Shown one piece after another: positions 10,689 to 21,397 of a DNA stretch of 64,000 nucleotides (position 1 is its first letter; each line of letters begins with the position of its first letter). Source of the DNA: Piezodorus guildinii (lineage: Eukaryota > Arthropoda > Insecta > Hemiptera > Pentatomidae); assembly GCA_023052935.1 (NCBI GenBank), contig CM041297.1:7910827-7974826 (forward strand), written 5' to 3'. The translations under genes were made by a program, and so were the position numbers. The notes beneath the pieces are model-generated. The model searched no databases and was not told where the DNA came from. It saw only the letters and a list, made by a program, of their open reading frames with translations.

Positions 10689-12052
10689 ACTTTCACCAAC
10701 TTATTGATAAAATATATAGTAAGGAAGGTATTGCGATCGTGAAAATTTTATAATTCCAATTTTCACTGGAAATACACTTTTAGGGTCCCCTGGGTCAAAA
10801 TGACCAAGTCCCGCAAAAAGGTCTGGGGTGTGTGTGTGTGTAGTTAGTGAAGCGTGAAAACAAAACGATCTACGTAATTAAAATTTCATATTTAAGACAA
10901 CTATAAGTAAAGCCCGAGATGTGCCCGAAAGTGCTACATTATACCATGCATGTAGCACGTTTTTATGATTGTCTCAAAAACGGCTCCAACGATTTTGACT
11001 AAACTAGCTATATTGATGTAAAATTTAATCCACTTTAATATCATATTGGTTCTATTCTGATTGATACTTTGAAAGATGTATTGAATGATGATAAAGACTG
11101 TGTAAAAAAACTATTTAGCAATTCAAAAGATAGAGCTAAATATACTGCTACTTACCGGACGATACTGCAATTTTAACATCAAACGACGATCCTATACTCG
11201 CCTCACTGACTCTACAAAATCACCTGATGATACTACAAAATTGGTACAAGCTATGGAAAATTCGTTTAAATCACGACAAATCAAAACACGTAACGTTCAC
11301 ACTACGACAAAACACTTGCCCACCAATGACAACTACCAAATTCCTTAGACCAACTCTGTACATTACCCAGGACTGACACTCGATCGAAGGATGACTTGGG
11401 GCCCACATGTCAAGATGAAAAGACAGACTCTTAACCACCGACTGAAAGTACAATACTCACTTTTATCTAAATCTCCAAAATTAAAAATTAGACAGAAACT
11501 GAATACATACACATACCTTCTTATGCCAACATGGACTTACGATTCACAGATTTTTGGTTCAGCAAAAAGACTCACGTACAAAAACTGCAATCATTTCAAG
11601 ACTGATAACGACAGCTTCTTGATACGTAAACAACAGAACCCTACATACGGACTTACAACAACCAACAGTTGACCAACAGTAAAGTTAACGGACACGACAA
11701 TAGACTGATTAACGACATGTCAATAGTTGAAATGCCAGTCAGATGAAGGCTAAAGAGGTGCTGGATGAGGGACCTCCTAGGATAAAATAAAGCCATGGAA
11801 GGGGTGCTGCTGGCACTTTTCCTTCTTCATGCCTACAATGCCTGATCTTAATTTGTATAGAACATTTGCTGATTGTCAGATATATTCTGACAGGCGTGAA
11901 TATAGTTATAGCCAAATCTTATAAGCCTCAGTTGCCAATGACTCTTTAGGGTAGAAGCAAACAACAAAACAAAAATTTATACAATAGTTCTTAAATTGAT
12001 TCTAACAGCCAAGGTATATGAAAGTCATGAGTTGCCCGCACCATATTTTTTA
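10689..12052 (+). repeat. Rep-B copy, split by a jockey LINE
   Basis: The 5' part at 10689 to about 11060 has ACTTTCACCAAC, GGTATTGCGATCGTGAAAA and a GTGTGTGTGTGTAG run. The 3' end at about 11973-12052 has AATAGTTCTTAAATTGATTC and GAGTTGCCCGCACCATATTTTT. The interval between is a jockey fragment. Confidence 0.75.
11075..11972 (+). pseudogene. Jockey-type LINE, RT palm to C-terminus, decayed
   Basis: Around 11160 a frame reads DDTAILTSNDDPILASL (the catalytic DD of the RT palm), then WKIRLNHDKSKHVTFTLRQ. After a frameshift LGLTLDRRMTWGPHVKMKRQ follows, then MPTWTYDSQIFGSAK. A degraded RLKRCWMRDLLG C-terminus lies near 11750. At least two frame changes and stops are present. Same clade as 2700-3638, but a different and more diverged lineage. 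Confidence 0.78.
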
Positions 12053-12084
12053 TTTCTATTTTAAGGGAAATACCGAGTCAATGT

Positions 12085-12340
12085 AAAATAAGGTAATAAC
12101 CCAGTCAACTATCTCTTAGTGCTAAGGTACTAATTTGGGATTTATGGGTTCGAATCCCGGCTTTGGCAGAATATTATTTATGCCGTTACTTCAGCTGTGG
12201 AGCGATCGTGGGGTACGGATAACTAACAGTTCACCTAAAATTGGAGGAAAAACCTGGCTGCTGAGCGTGATTTAAGCCTAATCACCTTAAAGGACTGTGC
12301 GGATCTGATTATGTACTCAACCCAAGATTCTTCATGCATT
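12085..12340 (+). mobile_element. SINE-3 candidate (tRNA-like head)
   Basis: A perfect B-box, GGGTTCGAATCCCGGC, lies near 12150, with an A-box-like TCTCTTAGTGCTAAGGTAC upstream. No matching acceptor stem is present, so it is not a tRNA gene. About 200 bp of unrelated body follows. Only one copy is seen, so SINE status is inferred from the head alone. Confidence 0.4.
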
Positions 12341-12829
12341 GTACACTTTTATTTATTTTTTATTCAAAGAAACTCGTTTTGTAGAAGTGTTGAGTATTTT
12401 GCTTAACTGTAAAACTGAACATCCATCTCGCATGTACATACGCAAATTGGTAACGGTGTTCACTTGTTTTGGTATCATTTCGGTGTAGGGGATTTTGAAA
12501 TAGGAAAATTACTAATTTAAACAGTTATGAAGTTGGATTGAAGTTATATTCGAATATTATTCGATGAATTAGTAATTTTGAAATATTCAAACTTGATACG
12601 TTCCAATTCGCGAGTGTCCTGAAAAAAAAGGGAACTGATTCAATAAGAAATCAGTGAATATTGATATTGAAATGAGGAGGGGTTGAAGGAGGGCAATTTG
12701 GAGGGGAGATATTAACTTGCAAATGGGACACTTACTGTCGGGGGGTTAAGCTATCGTCCAGCTATCACCGTCTATAATTATCAAAGAGTATCAATCAATT
12801 CTGAATCGACCAGGCGATGCCACAATTTT
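12341..12829. other. No feature recognised
   Basis: No coding or repeat signal that I can support. Confidence 0.45.
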
Positions 12830-13195
12830 ACTTTCACTTACCTATATGTGAAATATATAGTAAGGGAAAGTATTGCGATCACTAAAATTTTATAATTCCA
12901 GATTTCAACGGAAATATACGTTTTTGGGTCTCCTGATCCAAATGACCAATTCCCGAAAAAAATATATAAGTGTGTGTATGTGGTAACTATTGCGTAAAAA
13001 CGAAACTGAAATTTTTAAAACAACTATATGCCCGAGATATTACAGCAACTTTTTTATTAAAATCAGTTAACCAGAAGAGCCTATTTTGATCAAAACTCGC
13101 TATATCAAAATATAATTGGCTTAAATATTATATAGGTTTCAATCTGATTGAATTAGTCTGGCGGGTCTTGAATGCCGATATTTTAAATTTTCTCG

Positions 13196-14150
13196 GAGTA
13201 GAGCTCTGGGGCTCTACTAAACCATTGTATTATTCTCTTATCCAATTCCTACAATCCAAAATCCTTGGTAAAATCTTCAACGCTCCTTACTTTGTCACTT
13301 ATAAAGACATTAATGATCCGTATGTTGCTGATTTAGCCCGATCTGGATACCATTCATTTCATGACAAACTCCATTCCCACCCTAATCTTCTCGTTTCAAT
13401 CCTTTCTTCCTCTTCAATTCCTGGAAATCCTCCGAGGCGTCTGAAAGGAGATGGCCCCGAGACCTTCTAGCTTAGAATATTTTTAGAGTGCTTCCATTGG
13501 GAAGCTTCTCTACATGTGTTTTATGCCTTTTTATATTTCATTCATTATGCATAAAGTCCCGGTTAAAGGTGGGAAATACGTGTTATTATTCAGTTGCTAA
13601 GTTACTTAGTTGCGGCTTCTATCTAAAAACTTAAAGATTAGAATTTATAAAACTATTATTCTTCCAACGGTTCTTTACGGATGTGAAACGTGGCCGCTTA
13701 CTTTAAAGGATGAACAACGGCTTAAGGTTTTTGAAAATAAGGTATTGCGTAAAATATTTGGTCCAAGAGAGATGAGGCCACTGGGGAGTTTAGAAGGTTG
13801 CATAACGCGGAATTGCGGAACTTGCATCCTGTGAATATAATTGAGCTGATTGCATCGCGGAGACTCAAATGGGCGCGTAAAGTTGTTGGGCTTAGTGAGG
13901 AACGGATCCGAGAAAGTTGGTATTCGCTGAACCGACTGATAGGCGTCCGAAAGGTAGGCCGAAGCGTCGATGGGAGGATTGCGTTAAGGCTGATCTCGGG
14001 AACTTGGGCTTGAATGGTGAGCATTGGACGAGTCTGTGTAGGCGGAATTTGGTGGTATCGGCATCGAACCTTCGGGTTCGCTAAGCCTATTATTATTTTT
14101 ATTTTCCATTATGCAGTCGAAAATTCCAATAAAAAAGTATTAAAAAAAAT
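13196..14150 (+). pseudogene. Jockey-type LINE 3' end, interrupted by RTE
   Basis: The ORF around 13198-13470 reads ELWGSTKPLYYSLIQFLQSK, NAPYFVTYKDINDPYVADLA, PPRRLKGDGPET, matching the last third of jockey ORF2 (compare 54500-54790). The 3' UTR is split by the RTE at 13552-14106 and finishes CCAATAAAAAAGTATTAAAAAAAA near 14144. Confidence 0.8.
13552..14106 (+). mobile_element. RTE 3' fragment with TSD
   Basis: Direct repeats CATTATGCA at 13543-13551 and 14107-14115 flank it. It starts at AAAGTCCCGGTTAAAGGTGG and ends GGTTCGCTAAGCCTATTATTATT. The coding part is frameshifted. Fragments include YKTIILPTVLYGCETWPLTL, then IIELIASRRLKWARKVVGLS. It is inserted in the 3' UTR of the surrounding jockey copy, so it is younger than that copy. 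Confidence 0.85.
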
Positions 14151-14189
14151 TGCTCCAAAGTACCTTTAATTTAGTAGGTACCCTTCTGA

Positions 14190-14797
14190 ATTCATAGGTA
14201 AGGCAATATGTTGGTAAAATATAGTTTTTTTTTTTTTGTTTAAGGTAAGGGGATGCGTTTTTGTCAAACATAGCCTCTATAAAGTGGATACCCGAAATTC
14301 GTAAAAAAAGCTGGCGGCTAAGAGTGTTATAAACCCTTCATGGTCATCGTTAACATTGTACAATATAACTTGTCTGTACATTTACATTGCCTTAGTAATT
14401 AGGAACGAATTAAAAGAAAATCCTTACAATCTAAATATATCAAGAGCTTTAGTGCTGGAAAAAAAGTATAATCAATTATACTCATCGCTGCACTATCTGC
14501 TGTAGAAATTTCGATCTTTGAACATTGTCCTTTTTTTTTATTTTAATAGTTTGAAAATAGATTATTGTAAATTTAAATATTATTAACGATGGGCAGGTAT
14601 AAATTAATGAAACTAATGCAGGCTGTATGATGAGTACATTAGAAGCACAATGTGGTTAGTGTTAGGCATTTCGTTAGGTTTTAGTGGGATGATGTGATGA
14701 GGGCAAGGCAGCAATATCTAAGGCAATGAAATTTAAAACTAAACCTATCTCAGTCTCCAAATCCCTGCCTTAACGTCTCCATTACGCAGTGAAGGTG
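14190..14797. other. No feature recognised
   Basis: AT-rich. No ORF over 60 codons and no match to the repeat families here. Confidence 0.45.
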
Positions 14798-14801
14798 ATG
14801 T

Positions 14802-15183
14802 GAGACGTTGATTTCCAAAAGGTACTAAAGGACATTTTTAACGAAACTGATATTTTTAATATTTATATTCTCCTCATTTATTTTTATCTAAATCTTAAAT
14901 TTGATTGTATCTAATGAACACTCATGTCCTTTAATAATGTGATATAGAAATGCTTTTAATTTCTTAAAATTCTAATTACACATTTAGTTTCATTCCAAAT
15001 CATACCAGAAAATTTCATTTCATATCTTTAATATGATTTTATTAATATGGTAAAGAAATAGTTCTAGATTTTAATGTAAAAAGAATCAAATTAGCTGGCT
15101 TAATAATATAATAATGAGAGATTTTCGCGCTTCCTGTAAAATTCCTCAGAATGGATATAGTACCTTTTGGAAATCAACGTCTC
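14802..15183. mobile_element. 382-bp MITE with 4-bp TSD
   Basis: Perfect 26-bp terminal inverted repeats start GAGACGTTGATTTCCAAAAG. ATGT flanks both ends (14798-14801, 15184-15187). A second copy of 383 bp lies at 52112-52494 flanked by AATT, so the ends and the 4-bp target duplication are supported twice. No ORF. The superfamily is not determined. Confidence 0.88.
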
Positions 15184-15333
15184 ATGTGATGGAGAGCAAA
15201 AGATGTAACGTATTGTACAGTCATGTCATAAGTATTTTTGTTTGACCTCTTTGAAATTATATTAGAGAGCTAAATACATTCCATCCAAATATGTCTTCAA
15301 ATGCTGAGACAAACTGCAATACAAAACCAAAAA

Positions 15334-16849
15334 CAAAAAATCTGGTGCGGACAGCACACGACTTTCCCTTACCTCGACTTTTAAAATCAATTTAAAAACT
15401 AATAAATATGCTTCAACTTGAAAAATATTATAAGTTGATTTTAATTAAACCTGTATTCATTTTTGTTGGACAAATATGATTTAGATTAATATAATAATAA
15501 TAACTCGTCCAATGTTCGCCGGTCAAGCCCAAGCCCCCGAGATCAACCTTAACGCAATCTCTCCATCGACGCTTCGGCCAACCTTTCGGACGCCTACCAG
15601 TCGGATCAGCGAATGCCAACTTTCTCGGAATCCTTTCCTCACCGAGCCCAACAACTTTACGGGCCTATTTGAGTATCCGCGATGTTATCAACTCAATTAT
15701 ATTCACAGGAAACAAACTCCGCGATTCCGCATTGTGCAACCTTCTAAACTCCCCAGTGGCCTCATCTCTCTTTCGGACCAAATATTTTACGCAGTACTTT
15801 ATTTTTGAAAACCTTGAGCCGTTGTTCATCCTTCAAAGTAAGCCGTTGTTCACATCCGAAATGAACCGTTGGAAGAATAATAGTTTTATAAATTCTAACC
15901 TTTAAGTTTTTAGACAGAAGCCGCGAGCTAAGTAATTTAGCAACTGAATAATAACACGCATTTCCCACCTTTAACCGGGACTTTATTTCTTCCTGGATTT
16001 CATTTTTTCTTGTAATCATTGAACCTAAATACTTGAATTTATCTACGTGTTCAAAAGTATGCCCTGAAATATTAATATTATCAAGATCGCCACCATTTAG
16101 ATTAATATTATAACTATATAAAATAGTTAATCAGTAATAATTTTATTCCCCATCCGTCACTTTATATTACCTTTTACAAAACAGTGGATCAGATAATATT
16201 TTAGAAATAATCTTTATCTTTCCTACGGAATATTATACGTCTATATTACTGTTCCTTCATCAGTAAACCAAAAAAAACGTAAACAATATTTTTGCTCTTT
16301 TATCCTTTAGTTGTTCATCAAATTCGTTCAACTTGTATATTTAGCCGTCCTCCATCAATGTCATTAAGATGATATGGTTAATATGTTGGAATGTACAAAA
16401 TTAAAGGTAGTTTAGAAGAAGAAAATTTAAAATATCAGCATTTAAGCCCTGTCAGACTATTTCAATCAGAATGAAACCTACATGATATTAGTGACCATTA
16501 AATTTTACATCGATATAGGGAGTTTAATTAAAATCTTTAGCGCAGTTTTTGAGAAAATCGTAAAAAGGTGCAAAATGCTTAGTAAAAAGTGGCTCTTCTT
16601 GTTAGGTGATTTTGATGAAAAAGTTGCTGTAAGATTTCGGGCGTATAGTTCTCTTAATTATAAAATTTCAGTTTAGTACGATTTGCGCTAGACTTACCAA
16701 ACACACGTACACACAGACACAGAGACCTTTTGTCGGAACTTCGGATTCGGACCATGAAACGTATATTTCCATCGAAAACTGGAATTATAAAATTTCCACG
16801 ATCGCAATACTTTCCTTACTATATATTTCATATATAGGTAAGTGAAAGT
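15334..16849 (-). repeat. Rep-B copy, near full length, split by RTE
   Basis: Minus-strand copy. The 3' tail AAAAAATCTGGTGCGG is at 15334 and the 5' terminus TATATAGGTAAGTGAAAGT ends at 16849. Removing the RTE leaves about 0.9 kb, agreeing with the uninterrupted copy at 40001-40906. Confidence 0.85.
15493..16094 (-). mobile_element. RTE copy with 14-bp TSD and a shortened 3' end
   Basis: ATTTAGATTAATAT flanks both sides (15479-15492, 16095-16108). The coding remnant has EEIKSRLKVGNACYYSVAKL and YKTIILPTVHFGCEQRLTL, then after a frameshift DPTGRRPKGWPKRRW. Unlike the other copies it lacks the last roughly 60 bp of the family (the GGTTCGGTAAGCC terminus), yet has an ATA repeat directly next to CTCGTCC. 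Confidence 0.87.
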
Positions 16850-17376
16850 AAAAAGTTTACCAACGATTTGGAATTCATGAAATTGTTTTAAATAACTGAT
16901 AAGAAAATCATGTGACAAAATGAATAGCACTGGGACGATTTTGAATAGATTGTCCTTCGTCAAATTAATTCAAATAGATTAATTTAATAGCTGACTATTT
17001 AACGTTTAAAATGAAGAAATTAATGCTTCTTTGAGATGGAAAAAGTATAGAGGGCCAAAGGAAAATAAAACAAAAAGGGTTGGATGTTAGAGATGATTAA
17101 TGGAAGCCGAAAGAGGAGGGATAAAGTAAACACGTAAAGTGTATCATGTTGGAATATCATTAGCTTATATCCACACCATGTTAGCTAATTGATCTCCTCT
17201 CTCTCTCCGTCATCATCATCATCAAATATCTATTTTATTAAGTCATCCTTTTTGTCACTTGACAGATTGCTAAAACAATTATCTAGATCAATTATTCATA
17301 GCCTTCTCACATCATCATTAATCAAATATTATTTAATGTTGATACATATTTCAATATTGACATATTTTTTTTTTTT
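16850..17376. other. No feature recognised
   Basis: Spacer with a short TCA microsatellite near 17210-17224. No coding signal. Confidence 0.45.
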
Positions 17377-17594
17377 AATTTTCACTAACCTATATCTATA
17401 TGTATAATGATAAATCGCCATTTCTTTTGGTGAACGCATCACGCGTGAACGACTTGACCGATTTTCCTAATTCTTTTTTTGTTGTATTTATAACAGGAAG
17501 GAGAAGGATCTTATGAAAGGAAACAATAGGAAATATACTTTGGTAGATGGTTTTTTTTTTTTTTTCAATTTTCCAATGTAATAATAATGTCTCT

Positions 17595-17596
17595 CC

Positions 17597-17651
<55 letters not shown>

Positions 17652-17652
17652 G
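17595..17652. repeat. CT then TA microsatellite
   Basis: A run of CT dinucleotides is followed directly by TA dinucleotides. Confidence 0.95.
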
Positions 17653-17739
17653 TAGTCAGGAAGAGGGTCTTATGAAAGAGAAAAGTTGCTTTGGTACATA
17701 TATATTTTTATTTTTTTAAGGCAATAATAATCTCTCTAT

Positions 17740-17743
17740 CTAC

Positions 17744-17822
<79 letters not shown>
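17740..17822. repeat. TA microsatellite
   Basis: About 40 TA units with one TATTATA interruption. It lies inside the Helitron-like element. Confidence 0.95.
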
Positions 17823-17825
<3 letters not shown>

Positions 17826-18832
17826 TAATCGTACTTTTCCTTAGAGATCTCATCACGCGTGAACGGCTTGACCGATTTTTCTAATTATTTTGTTGTTGTG
17901 TTTATAACAGGCAGGAGAGGGATCCTATTTAAGAAATAAAGAGAAACGTTACCTTAGTAGATAGGTCTTTTTTTATGTTTAAGGTATCTTTTTATATACA
18001 TATATAAATGTGAATCCCCATTTTCCTTGGTCATCGCATCTAACCGATTTCGCTAAGTTATAGTTAGTCTGTCGGGTCAACTAGTATTAAATATATGGTA
18101 TTGTCTTAGTGAAAATTATAGAATTCCAGTTTTCAAAATTTGTACGAAACTGAAACTACACATTTAAGACAACTATACGCACCAGATGTTACAGCAACGA
18201 TTCATCAAAATTTGCGAACCAGAAGAGCCACATTATACCATGCATTTTGGACCATTTGGCGATTGTCCTTAACACGGCTCCAACTATTTTGATTAAACTC
18301 GCTAGATCGATGTAAAATTTAATAGGCTTTAATATTATGTAGGTTAAATTCTGATTGAAATACTCTAATAGGGCTTAAGTTCCTGATATTTTAAAATTTC
18401 TTCCTCTAAAGTATCTTTAATTTTATAGATTCGAAAAAATGATCATATCGTAATGTAATTATTGTAAATAAAAACCGGCTATATATACAAGTTGAATGAA
18501 TTTGATCATGAAATGAAGAAGAAATAAAAATATTCTTAAAAGTAATTTTTTGTTTTTCGTAGACTAAAACAGTAATAAAGAAAAAATATATAAAATAACG
18601 TTGGAAAGCTTAAGATTATATTATATTATACACAAAGTTGTATAAAGTATTGGAGAGTATAAACGGATAAAACTGATGTCGATAAAAAATGTATATTAAA
18701 ATATTTTTTAATTTAAAACATGTGTTTGAAACCAAACTAAATATAATTCTTTAAGTACCTTTGAGCTCTATTTATTAGTTTATTATTATTATTAATTTAA
18801 AGTCGTGTGTTGCCCGCACTAGATTTTTTTTC

Positions 18833-19249
18833 GTTGGGGTGGTCATTTATTATTGATTTGATATATTTATTAATTATTTTTGTAACTAAAATATGATATA
18901 CAAATAATGAATTTTGTATGTAATTTTAAAATAATGCAGCGGAATTTAATAAGAAAATATTTTTCTCTATTTGTTTGAACATCCACTTCCCCATTTTAAC
19001 TAAATTCATGACATTTGCACCGGTATTTATTATTTTATAATTCATATTTATTATTTTTTTTTTTTTTAAATTAATAAGCAAAAGGCTGACGGATTTTATT
19101 GAGTAATGTTAACCAAATTTATGATGAAGAAAATAAAAATTTAATATTACAAGTTATACAGGAATGGATTCAATATGGGATGTATCGGTTCTTATAGGAA
19201 TAGTTCTTAATGGATTGGAGTCTTATAAATTCAGATCGGAAATTTATGT
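18833..19249. other. No feature recognised
   Basis: AT-rich, with T-runs near 19055. No ORF or family match. Confidence 0.4.
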
Positions 19250-19575
19250 ATCTAATATAATAGATTATTTTATAAAACAGTATACGTTTATGTATTTTGA
19301 TTTCATTTTATGTAATTTGACTTTCCTTTTGTTTATATTGTAAATATTGTATGAATGTTATCCTGTAGCAATATTATTATCGTCTATTATGACAAATTGA
19401 AATTATACGAATAAATAAAATTATTATCAAGTTAAAAAAAAAATATGTAATAAAATAAATGTTTCTATTGAAATTCAAAATAATTCATTCTTTAACAAAT
19501 TATTTGTATCTTTTAATGTATTTAGAAATTCTTAACGGAGGTAAGTGAAAGCGCGCACCAGATTTTTTTCGTTAT
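19250..19575 (+). repeat. Rep-B 3' end split by a LINE 3' UTR
   Basis: 19250-19290 (AATATAATAGATTATTTTAT) and 19446-19575 (TGTTTCTATTGAAATTC, ending GGTAAGTGAAAGCGCGCACC) are contiguous in the family. The inserted 19290-19445 piece carries TGTAATTTGACTTT, GTATGAATGTTAT and a terminal A-run. It resembles the jockey 3' UTR at 3530-3640. Confidence 0.6.
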
Positions 19576-19865
19576 CTGCGTGCTACTTTAAAGTAGCAAA
19601 CAAATAAACGTGACCAATTTTGATTTATGTTTTTCATTTCTGCCTATGATTAAATAGAATAATAGACGTAAACATAATAATAGACGTTATAAAATAAACA
19701 TATTATCTTCATAATTGAATTTTTCGTTACAATAAATAAAATCGGTCGGACAGAGATTTTTTTAACATAAATGACATCTCATTAAAATAGTTTCGTGCGA
19801 AGAAAGGGAGGTTCCACTAGTATACTATAAAATATTATTTCCGCAAATAGTTTATATGCATATTA

Positions 19866-20040
19866 TAATAATTTTTTTTTTTTTTTTTAAATATTTATTT
19901 ATTGAGAAATATTACAATCTGTTTCAGAATGAACAATAGTAATAGAGATATAGGACCACATTTATACAATATATACAGAAAATAACGATAAAGTCAAATT
20001 ACATCAAATAGAAAAAAAAGAATCATTTATATGTACAATA
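19866..20040 (-). mobile_element. Jockey-like LINE 3' UTR fragment
   Basis: Reverse complement of the block at 27588-27716 (ATTTGACTTTATC, CTGAAACA, TTGTAATATTTCTCAATAAA). The T-run at 19871-19888 is the poly(A) tail on the minus strand. No coding part identified. Confidence 0.55.
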
Positions 20041-20321
20041 AAAAAAAATAAAATAAAAAAAACAAAACAACCTATAATTGAGACAAATTATAAGAAAAAA
20101 GTGCGCAGTATGAAGTATAGCTAACAACACCTCTGATCTTAATACATAATATCCCCTTCTCCTCTCCTCCTTAACTTGGAAGTCCATCGACTTCGAATTC
20201 TAAACAGAAAGGTCGTTCTGATATTGTATGGGCAAAGACTTAAGATGTCGGCATGGATAACTACAGAGGGACTATAACCGAGAACAACGCTATGATACCA
20301 AATAGCTCGCAGAAGGTACAG

Positions 20322-20404
20322 GTCAGGATGGCCGAGTGGTCTAAGGCGCTGCGTTCAGGTCGCAGTCCACTCTGTGGGCGTGGGTTCGAATCCCACTTCT
20401 GACA
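20322..20404 (+). tRNA. tRNA-Leu (anticodon CAG)
   Basis: A complete type II tRNA of 83 nt without CCA or intron. The acceptor stem is GTCAGGA with TTCTGAC and discriminator A. The D arm is GGCCGAGTGGTCTAAGGC, with A-box. The anticodon stem CTGCG/CGCAG encloses loop TTCAGGT, with CAG at 20356-20358. There is a long variable arm, and a T arm GTGGG-TTCGAAT-CCCAC containing the B-box. It decodes CUG leucine codons in the cytosol. All stems pair, so it looks functional, unlike the degraded tRNA-like SINE heads around it. Confidence 0.96.
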
Positions 20405-20408
20405 GATA

Positions 20409-20418
20409 TTTTTTTTTT
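20409..20418 (+). terminator. Pol III terminator T-run
   Basis: Ten consecutive T residues start 5 nt after the tRNA 3' end, the expected RNA polymerase III stop. Confidence 0.85.
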
Positions 20419-20998
20419 CTTTTTACTTATTTTATTTTACTTATTATTTCTTCTACCAATTATATGTGACCTTTAAACAATTGTTTCATGTGAAAGTAAT
20501 CATTTTTTAAATTCGTGTATATAAATATAGCTAGATATAATGAGTTCTGAGCCTTAAAACTATTATTCATAAACTATATTTTTTCAGTTTATTTTAATAT
20601 TAGTCATTTAGGCTATTGGACTATAAATATATTCAGCACATAAAAATGAAAAAAGGTTGTTGTATTATTTAGGAATCAAATTCTAATTTGTAATGTGGTA
20701 TTAAAGTCATATCATCGAAACCCATAAAAAATATTTATTTATGTAAAAAAAATATATATGTAATATACAGTATTCCTACTAATGTTATAACAATAGTTAG
20801 TAGAACGTTTGAACATCAATGTTTGAAATCAATATTTTATATACACGGACTGAAAAAAAAACAACAACATTTAATCATGTATTATATAATTTATGTTATT
20901 GACTATCTTATTTTGAAAATTTTTTTAAATAAAATCCTTCACTTATATACATATATATATATATATTGTTTGATCAGTTCTCGACTGTTAATAATTTA
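20419..20998. other. No feature recognised
   Basis: AT-rich flank of the tRNA gene. It includes a short TA run near 20950-20966. Confidence 0.45.
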
Positions 20999-21397
20999 AG
21001 TTTGTGTTCTTAGGTTTCAGTCAATGAATAAACAATTTTATCTATGCGACGTTTCGAGAATTTATTGTTCTCATAATCATGCCTTAACAGTGGAAAAAAA
21101 CAAACAGAACATTAATATTATTATATAATAATTAATATATGATGTTATTGTTAGAGATATAAAAAAGAGTACATTGAACAATGAACAAGAGTACCTACTG
21201 TATGATTATTCATTGTTCAAAGTACTCTTTTTTATATCTCTAACAATAACATCATATATTAATTATTGTATAATAATATTAATGTTCTGTTTTTTTTTCC
21301 ACTGTTAAGGCACGATTATGAGAACAATAAATTCTCGAAACGTCGCATAGATAAAATTGTTTATTCATTAACTGAAACCTAAGAACAACACAAACTT
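20999..21397. repeat. Large inverted repeat (foldback) with hammerhead-like blocks
   Basis: Arms 20999-21184 and 21209-21397 are nearly perfect inverted copies separated by about 24 bp. Each arm holds GAGAACAATAAATTCTCGAAA followed by CGTC, which resembles hammerhead stem II plus GAAA and a GTC triplet, but the CTGATGA core is degraded to ATTATGA (21315-21321 in the right arm). A single unit recurs at 22727-22932. The arrangement resembles inverted terminal repeats of Penelope-like elements. That link is inference. Confidence 0.8.

Larger units (their letters stand above)
12830..14185 (+). repeat. Rep-B copy carrying a jockey that carries an RTE
   Basis: The 5' part at 12830 to about 13190 starts ACTTTCACTTACC, includes AAGTATTGCGATCAC and ends ATGCCGATATTTTAAATTTT. 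The family sequence resumes at about 14148-14185 with CCAAAGTACCTTTAATTT, which is the next block in the consensus. The interval is filled by a jockey copy, itself interrupted by an RTE copy. Confidence 0.75.
17395..18084 (+). mobile_element. Helitron-like element (690 bp, non-coding)
   Basis: Begins TC (TCTATATGTATAATG) and ends CTAG (TCGGGTCAACTAG). It lies exactly between an A and a T of the host Rep-B palindrome with no target duplication, as Helitrons do. It contains three repeats of a GCATCACGCGTGAACGRCTTG-type block (about 17432, 17850, 18030), with CT and TA microsatellites between. No Rep/helicase ORF. I could not confirm the usual 3' hairpin. Confidence 0.55.
17377..18832 (+). repeat. 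Rep-B copy, interrupted in its 5' palindrome
   Basis: TTTTCACTAACCTATA at 17379-17394 is the 5' terminus. The family resumes at 18085 (TATTAAATATATGG, then AGTGAAAATTATAGAATTCC) and ends GTCGTGTGTTGCCCGCACTA near 18822. The gap is a Helitron-like insertion. Confidence 0.75.

Noticed and set aside
12085..12180. Possible tRNA gene at the perfect B-box
   Set aside because: No acceptor-stem partner for the 3' side and a poor anticodon arm; more likely a SINE head.
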